Source: Roseburia_C sp051879315 (lineage in GTDB: Bacteria > Bacillota > Clostridia > Lachnospirales > Lachnospiraceae). Taken from it: a DNA stretch of 64,000 bases. This document shows, piece by piece, positions 1 through 8,499 of the stretch. The position numbers were made by a program, and so were the translations under genes. The DNA lies in the NCBI GenBank assembly GCA_051879315.1, contig JBJELW010000053.1, forward strand, positions 1 through 64,000, read 5' to 3'. Below the pieces are notes generated by a model that was given only the letters and a program-made list of their open reading frames with translations, made no database searches and was not told the DNA's origin. Position 1 is the stretch's first letter. Each line of letters starts with the position of its first letter.

Positions 1-39
1 TAGCAGAATAAATCGGTGAAATTAATCAGAATAACAGCA

Positions 40-90
40 AAAATGAAGCTGTCGCTTCACGAATTTTCATTCGTTAAAGCGACAGCCCCT
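40..90 (-). terminator. Rho-independent terminator after glgB (IS-end-like hairpin)
   Basis: Read on the minus strand, a long stem (GGGGCTGTCGCTT... paired with AAGCGACAGC) with an ACGAAT/ATTCGT upper stem is followed by a T-rich run. It lies about 55 bases after the glgB stop, so it can end that transcript. A near copy (41 of 44 positions) lies at 62757-62801 at the right end of an insertion sequence. This copy may therefore be the outer end of another such element running off the window. Confidence 0.75.
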
Positions 91-145
91 TTTGACACAA
101 GAAAATAAAATACGGAAAACTCAAAAATTTCCCTATGTAGATTTT

Positions 146-2047
146 TTACAGCACCCGAAATACCGCGGCACTCAGTCCCGGCAACGGAAATCCGATGGAA
201 TACGGCCTATTGTCGCATGTTTTTTTAGCCGCCTTGTACGTGGGCAGCTTCTCTTCATTATGACCACCGAATCTGGCCTCGTCACTGCTTAAGATCATGC
301 GATAGGTACCCTTCTTGGGAACACCCACCCGATAGTCCGGTCGGTCCACCGGAGTAAAGTTAAAAACGAACAGCAAGGATTTTTTCTTATCTTTGCTCAT
401 ACGAACAAAACTAAAAGTACTTCTGTCGCAATCATCCGCATTCATCCACTCAAATCCATCCCAGCTGGAATCCAGCTCATACATACAGGGATATTCCTTA
501 TAGATGTGGAGCAATTCTCTCATATACAGATTCAGCTGTCTGTGGGCATCTTCCTGAAGAAGGAACCAGTCTAATTCACGCTCCTCACTCCACTCTCTCA
601 ACTGACCAAAATCCTGTCCCATGAACAGGAGCTTCTTCCCGGGATGTCCCATCATAAAGGTGTAAGCAGTCTTAAGATTGCGGAATTTCTCCTCCTCATA
701 GCCCGGCATTTTATTCCACATAGAGCATTTCAAATGCACCACCTCATCGTGAGACAACACCAGAATATATTTTTCGGAGGTATTATAACTCATGGCAAAA
801 GTCATCTTATTGTGATTATTTTTTCTGAAATAGGGATCCAGCTTCATGTAATCCAGAAAATCATGCATCCAGCCCATATTCCATTTATAACTAAAGTTTA
901 AGCCACCCTCCTCAACGGGACCGGTTACCATCGGCCATGCAGTGGACTCTTCCGCGATCATCATGGCACCGTGGTTTCTGCCTGTAATCAGAGTGTTAAT
1001 ATGCTTGAAAAACTCGATGGCTTCCAGGTTCTTATTGTCTCCGTACCGATTAGGCACCCACTGACCATCTCTCTTACCATAATCCAGGTACAGCATGGAT
1101 GCAACGGCGTCCACACGCAATCCGTCAATGTGATAGTGCTCGATCCACATCAGCGCACTTCCAATCAGGAAGTTCTTAACTTCGGTTTTACTATAGTCAA
1201 AAATCTTAGTTCCCCAATCCGGATGCTCGCCCTTTCTGGTATCTGCATATTCGTAAAGTGCCTGTCCGTCAAAATCCGCCAATCCGTGGGCATCTCTGGG
1301 AAAATGGGCCGGTACCCAATCCAAAATCACGCCAATATGATTCTTGTGGAACTGATCCACCAGATAAGCAAAATCCTCCGGGGTACCATATCTGGCAGTA
1401 GGTGCATAATATCCTGTTACCTGATATCCCCAGGAACCGTCATAAGGATACTCAGAAATTCCCATGAGTTCAACATGGGTATATCCCATGCCCTTCACAT
1501 ATTTGATCAGGGAATCTGCCAGCTCGCGGTATGTATAGAATCCACCGTCCTCTCTTCCCGGGTGACGCATCCAGGAACCGGGATGCACTTCATAAATAGA
1601 CATGGGACGGGCATAGGGATCCTCCGCGGCATCACGTTCCTTCAGCCACTGGTGATCTGTCCAATGGAATTTGCTAATATCGGTAATACGTGACGCCGTA
1701 CCCGGACGCAACTCTGCACTGTTGGCATAGGGATCCGCCTTATACAACCGTCTGCCATCCGGTGTCTGGATCAGAAACTTGTAAAGATCCCCTTCCTTCG
1801 CCTCCGGAATAAACAGTTCGTATATACCCATTGTAGATGGCTCTAATCGCTTCATTTCATGGGACCCTTCATCCCAGTTATTAAATGTTCCGATCACCCA
1901 TACTTTCGCCGCATGGGGCGCCCATACATCAAACATAATCCCCTTTTCATCATTGACGGTCATGGGATGTGCACCCATCTTTTTGTATATGTCATAATGA
2001 GTTCCCTGTCCCAACAGATACATATCCAATTCTGTAAAATTACCCAT
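146..2047 (-). CDS. glgB: 1,4-alpha-glucan branching enzyme
   Basis: This 633-residue GH13 enzyme cuts alpha-1,4 glucan chains and rejoins them through alpha-1,6 links during glycogen synthesis in the cytoplasm. An N-terminal carbohydrate-binding/early-set domain (VWAPHAAKVWVIGTFNNW, about residues 30-120) precedes the catalytic barrel. The catalytic set is visible: Asp in GLRVDAVASM (about 310), Glu in MIAEESTAWP (about 362) and the SHDEVVH motif (about 431). Length is normal for the family. The ATG follows AAGGAAGGTG. It lies 54 bases after a TPR/ATPase gene and is probably cotranscribed with it. No other glycogen gene is in the window. Confidence 0.96.
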   Translation of the reverse strand: MGNFTELDMYLLGQGTHYDIYKKMGAHPMTVNDEKGIMFDVWAPHAAKVWVIGTFNNWDEGSHEMKRLEPSTMGIYELFIPEAKEGDLYKFLIQTPDGRRLYKADPYANSAELRPGTASRITDISKFHWTDHQWLKERDAAEDPYARPMSIYEVHPGSWMRHPGREDGGFYTYRELADSLIKYVKGMGYTHVELMGISEYPYDGSWGYQVTGYYAPTARYGTPEDFAYLVDQFHKNHIGVILDWVPAHFPRDAHGLADFDGQALYEYADTRKGEHPDWGTKIFDYSKTEVKNFLIGSALMWIEHYHIDGLRVDAVASMLYLDYGKRDGQWVPNRYGDNKNLEAIEFFKHINTLITGRNHGAMMIAEESTAWPMVTGPVEEGGLNFSYKWNMGWMHDFLDYMKLDPYFRKNNHNKMTFAMSYNTSEKYILVLSHDEVVHLKCSMWNKMPGYEEEKFRNLKTAYTFMMGHPGKKLLFMGQDFGQLREWSEERELDWFLLQEDAHRQLNLYMRELLHIYKEYPCMYELDSSWDGFEWMNADDCDRSTFSFVRMSKDKKKSLLFVFNFTPVDRPDYRVGVPKKGTYRMILSSDEARFGGHNEEKLPTYKAAKKTCDNRPYSIGFPLPGLSAAVFRVL

Positions 2048-2101
2048 TCGCTACACCTTCCTTATTCATTCTGCTTTGAAAGATGATCTTTCAATTTTTA
2101 A

Positions 2102-4501
2102 CTACTCCTCAAAATCTTTTTCCCGTAAGATAATATAATCCTCATCATCCTTTTTCTTTGTAAACAATGCCTTTTTCAGGCTGAATCTCCCCGCATTGGC
2201 GATGGCTTCGTCCACAATCTCCTTCACCTCTGTCAACGTCACAGGATGCTCTAGACGTTGAATCGAACTGATGCGGTTGTACAATGCCAAAACCGCCATA
2301 GCCTCTATGGTATACCCTAATTCTCTGGAATAGGACTTTGCAAAGGATACCAATTCGTCACTGGTGAAAATAGGAAGTTCAATCTTCTCTGTAAACTTTC
2401 TGGCAAATGACTCATCCCTTCCCAGTGCCTTTGCAATCCCCTTTTTAGTGTCCTCCATAATCACGAGAAGCCCGCTGTTGTCAGTCTCCAGTGCCAATGA
2501 AAGCTTGACCGCCGTCTCCCGCTTCAGATCTCCGGCTTTCTCGATAATCAGGCAGCCTCCCTCCACCTTTTTCAAGAGTGACACCACATCCTTTTTATTC
2601 AGTGATTCGGCATCAATCTTTCCTACCCGGTGGTTAGGCTGATTACATTCTTTCTGAAGCGCTTTTACCAGCGAGGTTGCCAACACCGTCTTGCCGCTGC
2701 CACTGTCTCCTATAATCAGGATATTTCCTGTTCTGGCACTGCTTTCCCGCTTAAAGTGAACCTTGGTGGCATCCATCACGCGGCAGAGCTGTGGTTCCAT
2801 GCCTGTCACCGGAACAAAATAAGTAAAAATGGAACGCAATTCCGGCTTCAATTTCGTGGTAGGTGCATCCTCCGTCCCATAATCGGGCATAGCAATCTCC
2901 GGCAACTCTTCTTCCACCTCTTGCTGTTCTTCCTGACCGGACACTTCCTCCATCAGGTCCTCCGGCAGCGAAATTTCCGGCAATGACTCCGTTTCCTGCA
3001 CCGTTTCTGTCTCTCCTGCAATCATAGACTCACCGGCCGACTCCGGTTGAGCCCCTTCCTCGACTGGGAATTCTTCACCCGGCTCAAGGGGAGTTTCCTC
3101 ATCCAGATCCTCCGGCATAGCAATCTCCGGCAGTACTTCTTCTGACGGTTCCTGCTTTTCCTGCGCCAACAACTCATCAATCTCAGCATTTGCCTGACTG
3201 ATGGAATCAATCTGCTGTTGCAATAAATCGTTCATATTTACCATGAGCTGTCCCGCTTCCTCCTCCGGAAGCTTGCTCAAATACTCCTTTTCCAACAACT
3301 CTTTGGGGGTCACCCCTGCATCCAGCTGAGGAATCACACTGGCAAGACGCTCCATGATGTTACCCGCCTCAGCCAGAGCCTTGGCCTTGGCTGACTCCAG
3401 CTTCTGCTGCTCCGCCTCCTGAAGCGCCAGCTCGGCAGCACGCTTCGTGTGCTCCCATTCCTCCAGTATCTCATCAATACTCATCTGACCGGTAATCTGC
3501 TTTTCCTGTGCATTGCGTTCCGGCACCATGAGACTGATCTGCCCATCATAATCCTCCGCCAGCATCTCCTGGAAATTAATCCGCAGAGATCCGTCAATCT
3601 CCTCATCCGTGGGAATATTTGCAAGAGGATCAGTCTCCTGTTCCTGAGGAATCTGCAGATAGGGAATCTCCTCCACAATCTTTTTGATTCCTTCCATGGT
3701 ATCCGCCACCTCTTCTTTCTCCGTGGCTTCCATGATCTGACGCATACTCCGGGCCAGCTCTTCCTGCAGATTCAGCGTGTTAAACCGCTCTGAATCTGTA
3801 GTGACCTGTGGAATCTGCACCGGCTCCGGAATAATCTCTCCGGAATCCAGAAGATCTTCCGGTCTCACTTCTGTAATGCCTTCTTTGCGCTGTTTAAACT
3901 GGCGGTACTTGTCCTCCTGTATCTTGTTCAGCGGCTGATACAGCATCTTCAATTCCAACGCTTTCTCCACATACGGGCCGTCTCCAAACCACAAAATCAA
4001 TTCATCACAGGCCCGGATACAATCCTCACTTCTGCCTGCCTTGTGATATAGATATGCCAGTTCATATGCCCAGCGCTCCGTGTATTCCTGCTCCTTAAAT
4101 TCTTCCAGTGTCTGGATCAATGCATCCACATCTGCGTTCTGTGCCGACTGCATCTCATACCGCAAAACGTACCTTAAATTGTCATGTGGTGCAATCTCGA
4201 CAAATTCCTGATAATACTCCTGTGCCTCATCAAATTTCTGTGTCTTAATGGCTATCTCTGCCAGACGATAAATGATCATGCGCCCGATGGGAGATCTGTC
4301 GTAAGCCATCAAAAGTACATCCTTCGCCTCATCATAACGCCCCGCCTGCACATAAATCTCTCCAGCCTTCATCAGTGCATTTACATTTCGAACCCTGCGC
4401 CAATTGATACTATCTGCAACTGCTGCCGCCTGTCCGTAATTCTGCCCGGCTGCAAGATTTTTCATTTCATCTAATTTTAATTTGTATTCATATTTATCCA
4501 A
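2102..4501 (-). CDS. TPR protein with C-terminal AAA-like ATPase domain
   Basis: This 799-residue protein has no named family that I can assign. Residues 1-215 are TPR-like helical repeats (AGEIYVQAGRYDEAKDVLLMAYDRSPIG). Residues 215-555 are a long, acidic, Glu/Pro-rich linker with repeated LPEIAMPEDL-type segments. The C-terminal part has a clear Walker A (GDSGSGKT, about 597) and resembles AAA+ proteins of the CbbX/SpoVK type. The Walker B position reads GCLIIEKAGDL, lacking the usual Asp-Glu, so hydrolysis may be weak or absent. The start is TTG, chosen because GAGGTGA sits correctly upstream and the protein then begins MDKYEYKL. A strong sigma-A promoter lies at 4540-4568. glgB follows. 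Confidence 0.8.
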   Translation of the reverse strand: MDKYEYKLKLDEMKNLAAGQNYGQAAAVADSINWRRVRNVNALMKAGEIYVQAGRYDEAKDVLLMAYDRSPIGRMIIYRLAEIAIKTQKFDEAQEYYQEFVEIAPHDNLRYVLRYEMQSAQNADVDALIQTLEEFKEQEYTERWAYELAYLYHKAGRSEDCIRACDELILWFGDGPYVEKALELKMLYQPLNKIQEDKYRQFKQRKEGITEVRPEDLLDSGEIIPEPVQIPQVTTDSERFNTLNLQEELARSMRQIMEATEKEEVADTMEGIKKIVEEIPYLQIPQEQETDPLANIPTDEEIDGSLRINFQEMLAEDYDGQISLMVPERNAQEKQITGQMSIDEILEEWEHTKRAAELALQEAEQQKLESAKAKALAEAGNIMERLASVIPQLDAGVTPKELLEKEYLSKLPEEEAGQLMVNMNDLLQQQIDSISQANAEIDELLAQEKQEPSEEVLPEIAMPEDLDEETPLEPGEEFPVEEGAQPESAGESMIAGETETVQETESLPEISLPEDLMEEVSGQEEQQEVEEELPEIAMPDYGTEDAPTTKLKPELRSIFTYFVPVTGMEPQLCRVMDATKVHFKRESSARTGNILIIGDSGSGKTVLATSLVKALQKECNQPNHRVGKIDAESLNKKDVVSLLKKVEGGCLIIEKAGDLKRETAVKLSLALETDNSGLLVIMEDTKKGIAKALGRDESFARKFTEKIELPIFTSDELVSFAKSYSRELGYTIEAMAVLALYNRISSIQRLEHPVTLTEVKEIVDEAIANAGRFSLKKALFTKKKDDEDYIILREKDFEE

Positions 4502-4539
4502 AATATGTCACCTCGATACTATGCTGCCCATTATTTTTT

Positions 4540-4568
4540 AGTGTATCATACCCTAGATAGTCTGTCAA
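4540..4568 (-). promoter_or_regulatory. Sigma-A promoter of the TPR/ATPase-glgB unit
   Basis: Minus strand: -35 TTGACA (4563-4568), 17-base spacer and -10 TACACT (4540-4545), preceded by TGA as a partial extended -10. It lies about 40 bases before the TTG start. Confidence 0.8.
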
Positions 4569-4611
4569 AAATATTGAAGGAAGTTTTCAAAAATAATACT
4601 GGAAATTTTCG

Positions 4612-4640
4612 TAAAAAAACCGGCGTCAAAAGACGCCGGT
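4612..4640 (-). terminator. Terminator of the AI-2E-family permease gene
   Basis: Minus strand: perfect stem ACCGGCGTC/GACGCCGGT with a four-base loop followed by seven T residues, about 20 bases after the stop codon of the permease gene. Confidence 0.92.
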
Positions 4641-4659
4641 ATGATATTGATTACTGTTT

Positions 4660-6054
4660 CTATTTTTTCTGGTTTGTCTTCTGCTCCTGCGGTTCCGATT
4701 CTGTCTCCTCAGAGATCTCTGACCCCGTTTCCAACTCTCCAGGGAGCGTTTCAGCCGTTTTCTCCTCAGAATCAACAGTATCCGGATCCTTTGGAGGATA
4801 TATCATGGTATTGCTGTGTTTATCCACAGACTGCAGATAAATGTAATCGTCGGTCTCTGTGGATAGGTGACGTTTTCTCAAATAGTGATTCACCATTTTT
4901 TTTACCAGATAATAAATCACCGCAAAGGTAGGAACACCCAAAAGCATTCCCATGAACCCGAACAAGCCTCCGCCAACCATAATGGCAAACACCACCCAGA
5001 AAGAAGTCAATCCGGTGGAATCCCCTAAAATCTTAGGTCCGATGATATTTCCATCCACCTGTTGCAAAATCACCACGAAAATCACAAAATAAAGTCCCTG
5101 CATGGGATTTGCCAGTGCAATGATGATAAAACTGGGGATTGCACCGATAAAAGGCCCGAAAAAGGGAATGATATTGGTGACGCCCACAATGGCAGACACC
5201 AAAAGCGTATATGGCATCTGCATGATACTCAGCACTATATAACAAATCAATCCAATAATCGCCGAATCCAGAATCTTCCCTGTAATAAAACCACCGAAAA
5301 TCTTATGGCTCATCCGGGCCGTTTCGATGATGGTATTCGCAGTGGAAGGCTTAAACAATGCATAGACTATCTTTTTTGACTGTCCGATAAACTTCTCCTT
5401 GCTCATCATGACATAAATGGAAACGATCACGCCGATGATGGCATTGAGCAGCACCTTAAAGAAACTGAACACACCACTGGTGACAGAGCTGATATATTCC
5501 TGTACATCCGGGAGCAGGGTAGTCTCTGCCCACTCCTTCAGGTAATTGGTGACATTTCGCAGCATTTCCTCCAGATCCGCTGCCATGGCATTATCCGACT
5601 TGACATAACCATTGGCCCAGTTGATAAAAGTATTTACCTGGGCAGGCAGTGATACCAGCATGCCGGAAATGCTCTCGATAAGCTGTGGCAGCATCATCCC
5701 AATAAGAAGTGCAATAATAAGAATCAGAAAGATCACCGCCGCAAATGTTCCGATTACCCGGGCAATCTTTTTTTCTTTTCTCCGGCTGCTTAATCTGCCA
5801 TCCAGTATCCGCAAAACGCCCTTTTCCACAAACATCATCACCGGATTTAACAGATAACCTATCACCAGTCCGATGGTGATTGGCTGCAACACATGCATGA
5901 GATTATGAAAAACTGCCACCACACCGTCGTATCGGAAAAAGAGTACGACCACCACCAGACAGGCGCAAAAAGTCAGAAACACCGCTGAGGCGATGGCAAA
6001 ATACTTCTTGATGCCGTTTTCCGTTTTCGTTACTTTCCCCTGCCCATCTTCCAT
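4660..6054 (-). CDS. AI-2E family transporter (UPF0118)
   Basis: This 464-residue integral membrane protein belongs to the AI-2E/YdiK/YtvI/PerM family (PF01594). Members are permeases or Na+/H+ antiporter-like proteins, and the substrate cannot be told from sequence. Hydrophobic segments run from about residue 20 to 380. Family features include the soluble middle region (IESISGMLVSLPAQVNTFINW) and the late motif IIPFFGPFIGAIPSFIIIAL. The last 70 residues are an acidic hydrophilic tail rich in Glu, Thr and Pro. The ATG is preceded by GAGAGGAGA. The gene ends in a clear terminator and starts 29 bases after the aconitase-like gene, so it may be cotranscribed with it. Confidence 0.9.
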   Translation of the reverse strand: MEDGQGKVTKTENGIKKYFAIASAVFLTFCACLVVVVLFFRYDGVVAVFHNLMHVLQPITIGLVIGYLLNPVMMFVEKGVLRILDGRLSSRRKEKKIARVIGTFAAVIFLILIIALLIGMMLPQLIESISGMLVSLPAQVNTFINWANGYVKSDNAMAADLEEMLRNVTNYLKEWAETTLLPDVQEYISSVTSGVFSFFKVLLNAIIGVIVSIYVMMSKEKFIGQSKKIVYALFKPSTANTIIETARMSHKIFGGFITGKILDSAIIGLICYIVLSIMQMPYTLLVSAIVGVTNIIPFFGPFIGAIPSFIIIALANPMQGLYFVIFVVILQQVDGNIIGPKILGDSTGLTSFWVVFAIMVGGGLFGFMGMLLGVPTFAVIYYLVKKMVNHYLRKRHLSTETDDYIYLQSVDKHSNTMIYPPKDPDTVDSEEKTAETLPGELETGSEISEETESEPQEQKTNQKK

Positions 6055-6083
6055 GCGAATTTCTCCTCTCTTATGAGATACAA

Positions 6084-8366
6084 TTATTTACGATTATAGT
6101 TGATCAGACATCCTTTTAAGATGATCTCTCGCTCTTCATTGGTCAAATCGCCTAATGTCAGGGTAAATTCCACCAGATCCTGCCCCTTAACAGCGTAAGC
6201 TTTCACTTCGGAGGCCTTCTCCTCCACCGCCTTGCGGATTCCCGGAACAAAAATGTAATCTCCGTTTGCAAAAGGAAGCTCTCCTGCGGGAATGATAAAG
6301 GGAAGCATACCCCAGTTAATCAGGTTAGAACGATATCTCTTGGTGGCGTACTCATTTGCAATATTTGCCCATCCACCTAATACTTTCTGACAGGAAGCAG
6401 CCTGCTCACGGGCAGATCCGTCACCGGGCTTCACAGCAAAAATAGTGCTTCCGATTCCGGTATTCTCCTCATTTAATCCCTTAAATTTGGTTCCCAATGC
6501 TTCTACTACAGGTTTTAATTCCGGAAGCACTGCATAGGGCTCTCCGCCTTCCTCTCTGGCCTTCTCTGCCTGCTGCACCTCTTTCGCACGGCCCACGTAA
6601 GCCGGATCCTTTCTGGACAGAGTGAACTCTGCCAGGCCCAGCGGATTGGAACGATAGGAAGAAGTCTCACCAGAAGGTATCAGCTCGTCGGTGGTGGTAA
6701 CCGGATCATGAATCTCGGAAACAACCTTTAACAACAGATTCTCCGTTAATGCCACCATCTTCGGCCAATCCTTGATATTGGGACCAAACTGGATCTCAAC
6801 AGAAGGATCTGCCACTCCATGGCTGTCAAAGACACGGTTTGCATAAATTGTCTTATCAAAGAAATATTTGGGCTTACTGAAGTTGACATCCACATCGGTG
6901 GCTGCGGTCAAAAATCCCTTATTTGCTGCGGTAGCTGCAATAGAGCGGGCATCCATCAGTGCAACGGTTGCAATCTGGCCATTCTGAATCTTAGAACCTT
7001 CTCTGTTGGGGAAGTTTCTGGTGGAGTGACGGATGGAGAAGGCATTGTTGGAAGGTGTATCCCCTGCGCCAAAGCAAGGTCCGCAGAATGCAGTCTTTAC
7101 AATGGCACCTGTCTCCATTAATTTTGCAACGGCTCCGTTTCTCACCAATTCCATATAAATCGGTGTACTTGCCGGGTATACGCTCAATGTAAACTCATCC
7201 GGTCCGATGCTTGCACCATCTAAGATGTCTGCCGCATCACAAATATTCTCAAATCCACCGCCGGCGCAGCCTGCGATGATCCCCTGATCCACATAAAGTC
7301 TGCCATCCCGTACCTTTTTCTTAAGGTTCAATTCTACTCCGTTGAAGCTGACCTTTGCACGTTTCTCACACTCATCCAAAATATCCATCAGGTTTGCATT
7401 CACCTCATCGATGGTGTAGGTGTAGCTGGGATGTGTGGGCATTGCAATCATTGGACGGATGGTACTCAGATCAATCTCGATCATGCCGTCATAATAAGCC
7501 ACCTGTCCGGGATTTAACTCTTTGTACTCCTCTACTCTTCCATGGATATCGTAGAACTCCTTCACCTTTTCATCCGTCTGCCAGATAGAAGAAAGACAGG
7601 TGGTCTCTGTGGTCATAACATCCACACCGATACGGTAATCCACGCTGAGGTTTGCCACGCCGGGTCCCACAAACTCCATCACTTTATTCTTCACATAGCC
7701 GTTTGCAAACACTTCGCCAATAATTGCCAGTGCAATATCCTGGGGACCTACACCCTTAATAGGCGTTCCGGTAAGATAAATACCTACCACGCCCGGCATA
7801 TTGATATCATAGGTCTGCTCCAACAGCTGTTTTACCAACTCCGGGCCTCCCTCGCCCATAGCCATGGTTCCCAAGGCACCGTAACGGGTATGGGAATCGG
7901 ATCCTAAGATCATCTTGCCACCGCCCGCTAACATCTCTCTTGCGAACTGATGGATGACAGCCTGATGAGGAGGAACATAAATTCCACCATATTTTTTGGC
8001 ACAGGTGAGTCCAAACATGTGATCATCTTCATTGATGGTTCCGCCTACTGCGCACAGACTGTTGTGGCAATTGGTCAATACATAAGGAATCGGGAACTTC
8101 TCTAAGCCGGATGCTCTGGCTGTCTGGATGATACCCACATAGGTAATATCGTGGGAAGTAAGCTTGTCAAACTTAATCTTCAGCTTTTCCATATTGCCGG
8201 ATGTGTTATGATCCCGCAAAATCCCGTATGCAATGGTATTGGCAGCTGCCTGCTCCTTGGTCACTGCCTGTCCTGTCATGTTCTTTATGGCATCTGCTGC
8301 CTCTGCTGTGTCTGCAACAATCTGGTTTCCATTTACCAGATATGCGCCGCCTTCATACAGTTTCAT
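6084..8366 (-). CDS. Aconitase-superfamily hydratase
   Basis: This 760-residue protein has the full aconitase layout: the alpha-subunit-like catalytic domains (about 1-530) and the C-terminal swivel domain (about 600-760). The likely reaction is citrate-isocitrate isomerisation or a related hydroxyacid dehydration with a 4Fe-4S cluster. Two cluster cysteines are clear in FCGPCFGAG (about 430). The first, normally in GSCTN, appears to be in IAGCAGGGFENI (about 366), an unusual context that places it nearer the YbhJ-type hydratases than classical AcnA or AcnB. The substrate is therefore uncertain. A well-formed sigma-A promoter with an overlapping inverted repeat lies at 8414-8445. The ATG follows GAGGAGG. 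Confidence 0.83.
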   Translation of the reverse strand: MKLYEGGAYLVNGNQIVADTAEAADAIKNMTGQAVTKEQAAANTIAYGILRDHNTSGNMEKLKIKFDKLTSHDITYVGIIQTARASGLEKFPIPYVLTNCHNSLCAVGGTINEDDHMFGLTCAKKYGGIYVPPHQAVIHQFAREMLAGGGKMILGSDSHTRYGALGTMAMGEGGPELVKQLLEQTYDINMPGVVGIYLTGTPIKGVGPQDIALAIIGEVFANGYVKNKVMEFVGPGVANLSVDYRIGVDVMTTETTCLSSIWQTDEKVKEFYDIHGRVEEYKELNPGQVAYYDGMIEIDLSTIRPMIAMPTHPSYTYTIDEVNANLMDILDECEKRAKVSFNGVELNLKKKVRDGRLYVDQGIIAGCAGGGFENICDAADILDGASIGPDEFTLSVYPASTPIYMELVRNGAVAKLMETGAIVKTAFCGPCFGAGDTPSNNAFSIRHSTRNFPNREGSKIQNGQIATVALMDARSIAATAANKGFLTAATDVDVNFSKPKYFFDKTIYANRVFDSHGVADPSVEIQFGPNIKDWPKMVALTENLLLKVVSEIHDPVTTTDELIPSGETSSYRSNPLGLAEFTLSRKDPAYVGRAKEVQQAEKAREEGGEPYAVLPELKPVVEALGTKFKGLNEENTGIGSTIFAVKPGDGSAREQAASCQKVLGGWANIANEYATKRYRSNLINWGMLPFIIPAGELPFANGDYIFVPGIRKAVEEKASEVKAYAVKGQDLVEFTLTLGDLTNEEREIILKGCLINYNRK

Positions 8367-8413
8367 AATTGGTGTCCTCCTCGTATTTGTGCTATTTCCC
8401 CTTTTAAGTCCTT

Positions 8414-8442
8414 ATTATAAGTGTAGCCCTTGAAAAAATCAA
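8414..8442 (-). promoter_or_regulatory. Sigma-A promoter of the aconitase-like gene
   Basis: Minus strand: -35 TTGATT (8437-8442), 17-base spacer and -10 TATAAT (8414-8419). It lies just downstream of the ABC gene's terminator. Confidence 0.85.
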
Positions 8443-8445
8443 GGG
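8427..8445. promoter_or_regulatory. Inverted repeat over the -35 region, possible operator
   Basis: The perfect palindrome CCCTTGA-N5-TCAAGGG covers the -35 element and half the spacer of the promoter for the aconitase-like gene. This is the expected position for a repressor site. The regulator is unknown. It could also be a chance hairpin of the upstream DNA. Confidence 0.5.
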
Positions 8446-8457
8446 AGTTGCGAATAG

Positions 8458-8491
8458 TAAAAATCACCCGCCACAAAATGTGGCGGGTGAT
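8458..8491 (-). terminator. Terminator of the fused ABC transporter gene
   Basis: Minus strand: 13-base stem ATCACCCGCCACA/TGTGGCGGGTGAT with a short loop and a T run, right after the stop codon of the ABC transporter gene. Confidence 0.92.
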
Positions 8492-8499
8492 GAATCTGT

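Noticed and set aside
971..1693. A 240-codon open frame on the plus strand opposite glgB
   Set aside because: It lies wholly opposite a clear GH13 enzyme, has no ribosome binding site, and its translation has no recognisable domain. The same holds for other antisense frames, for example 35087-35875 opposite flgK and 59358-60602 opposite the lipoprotein gene.
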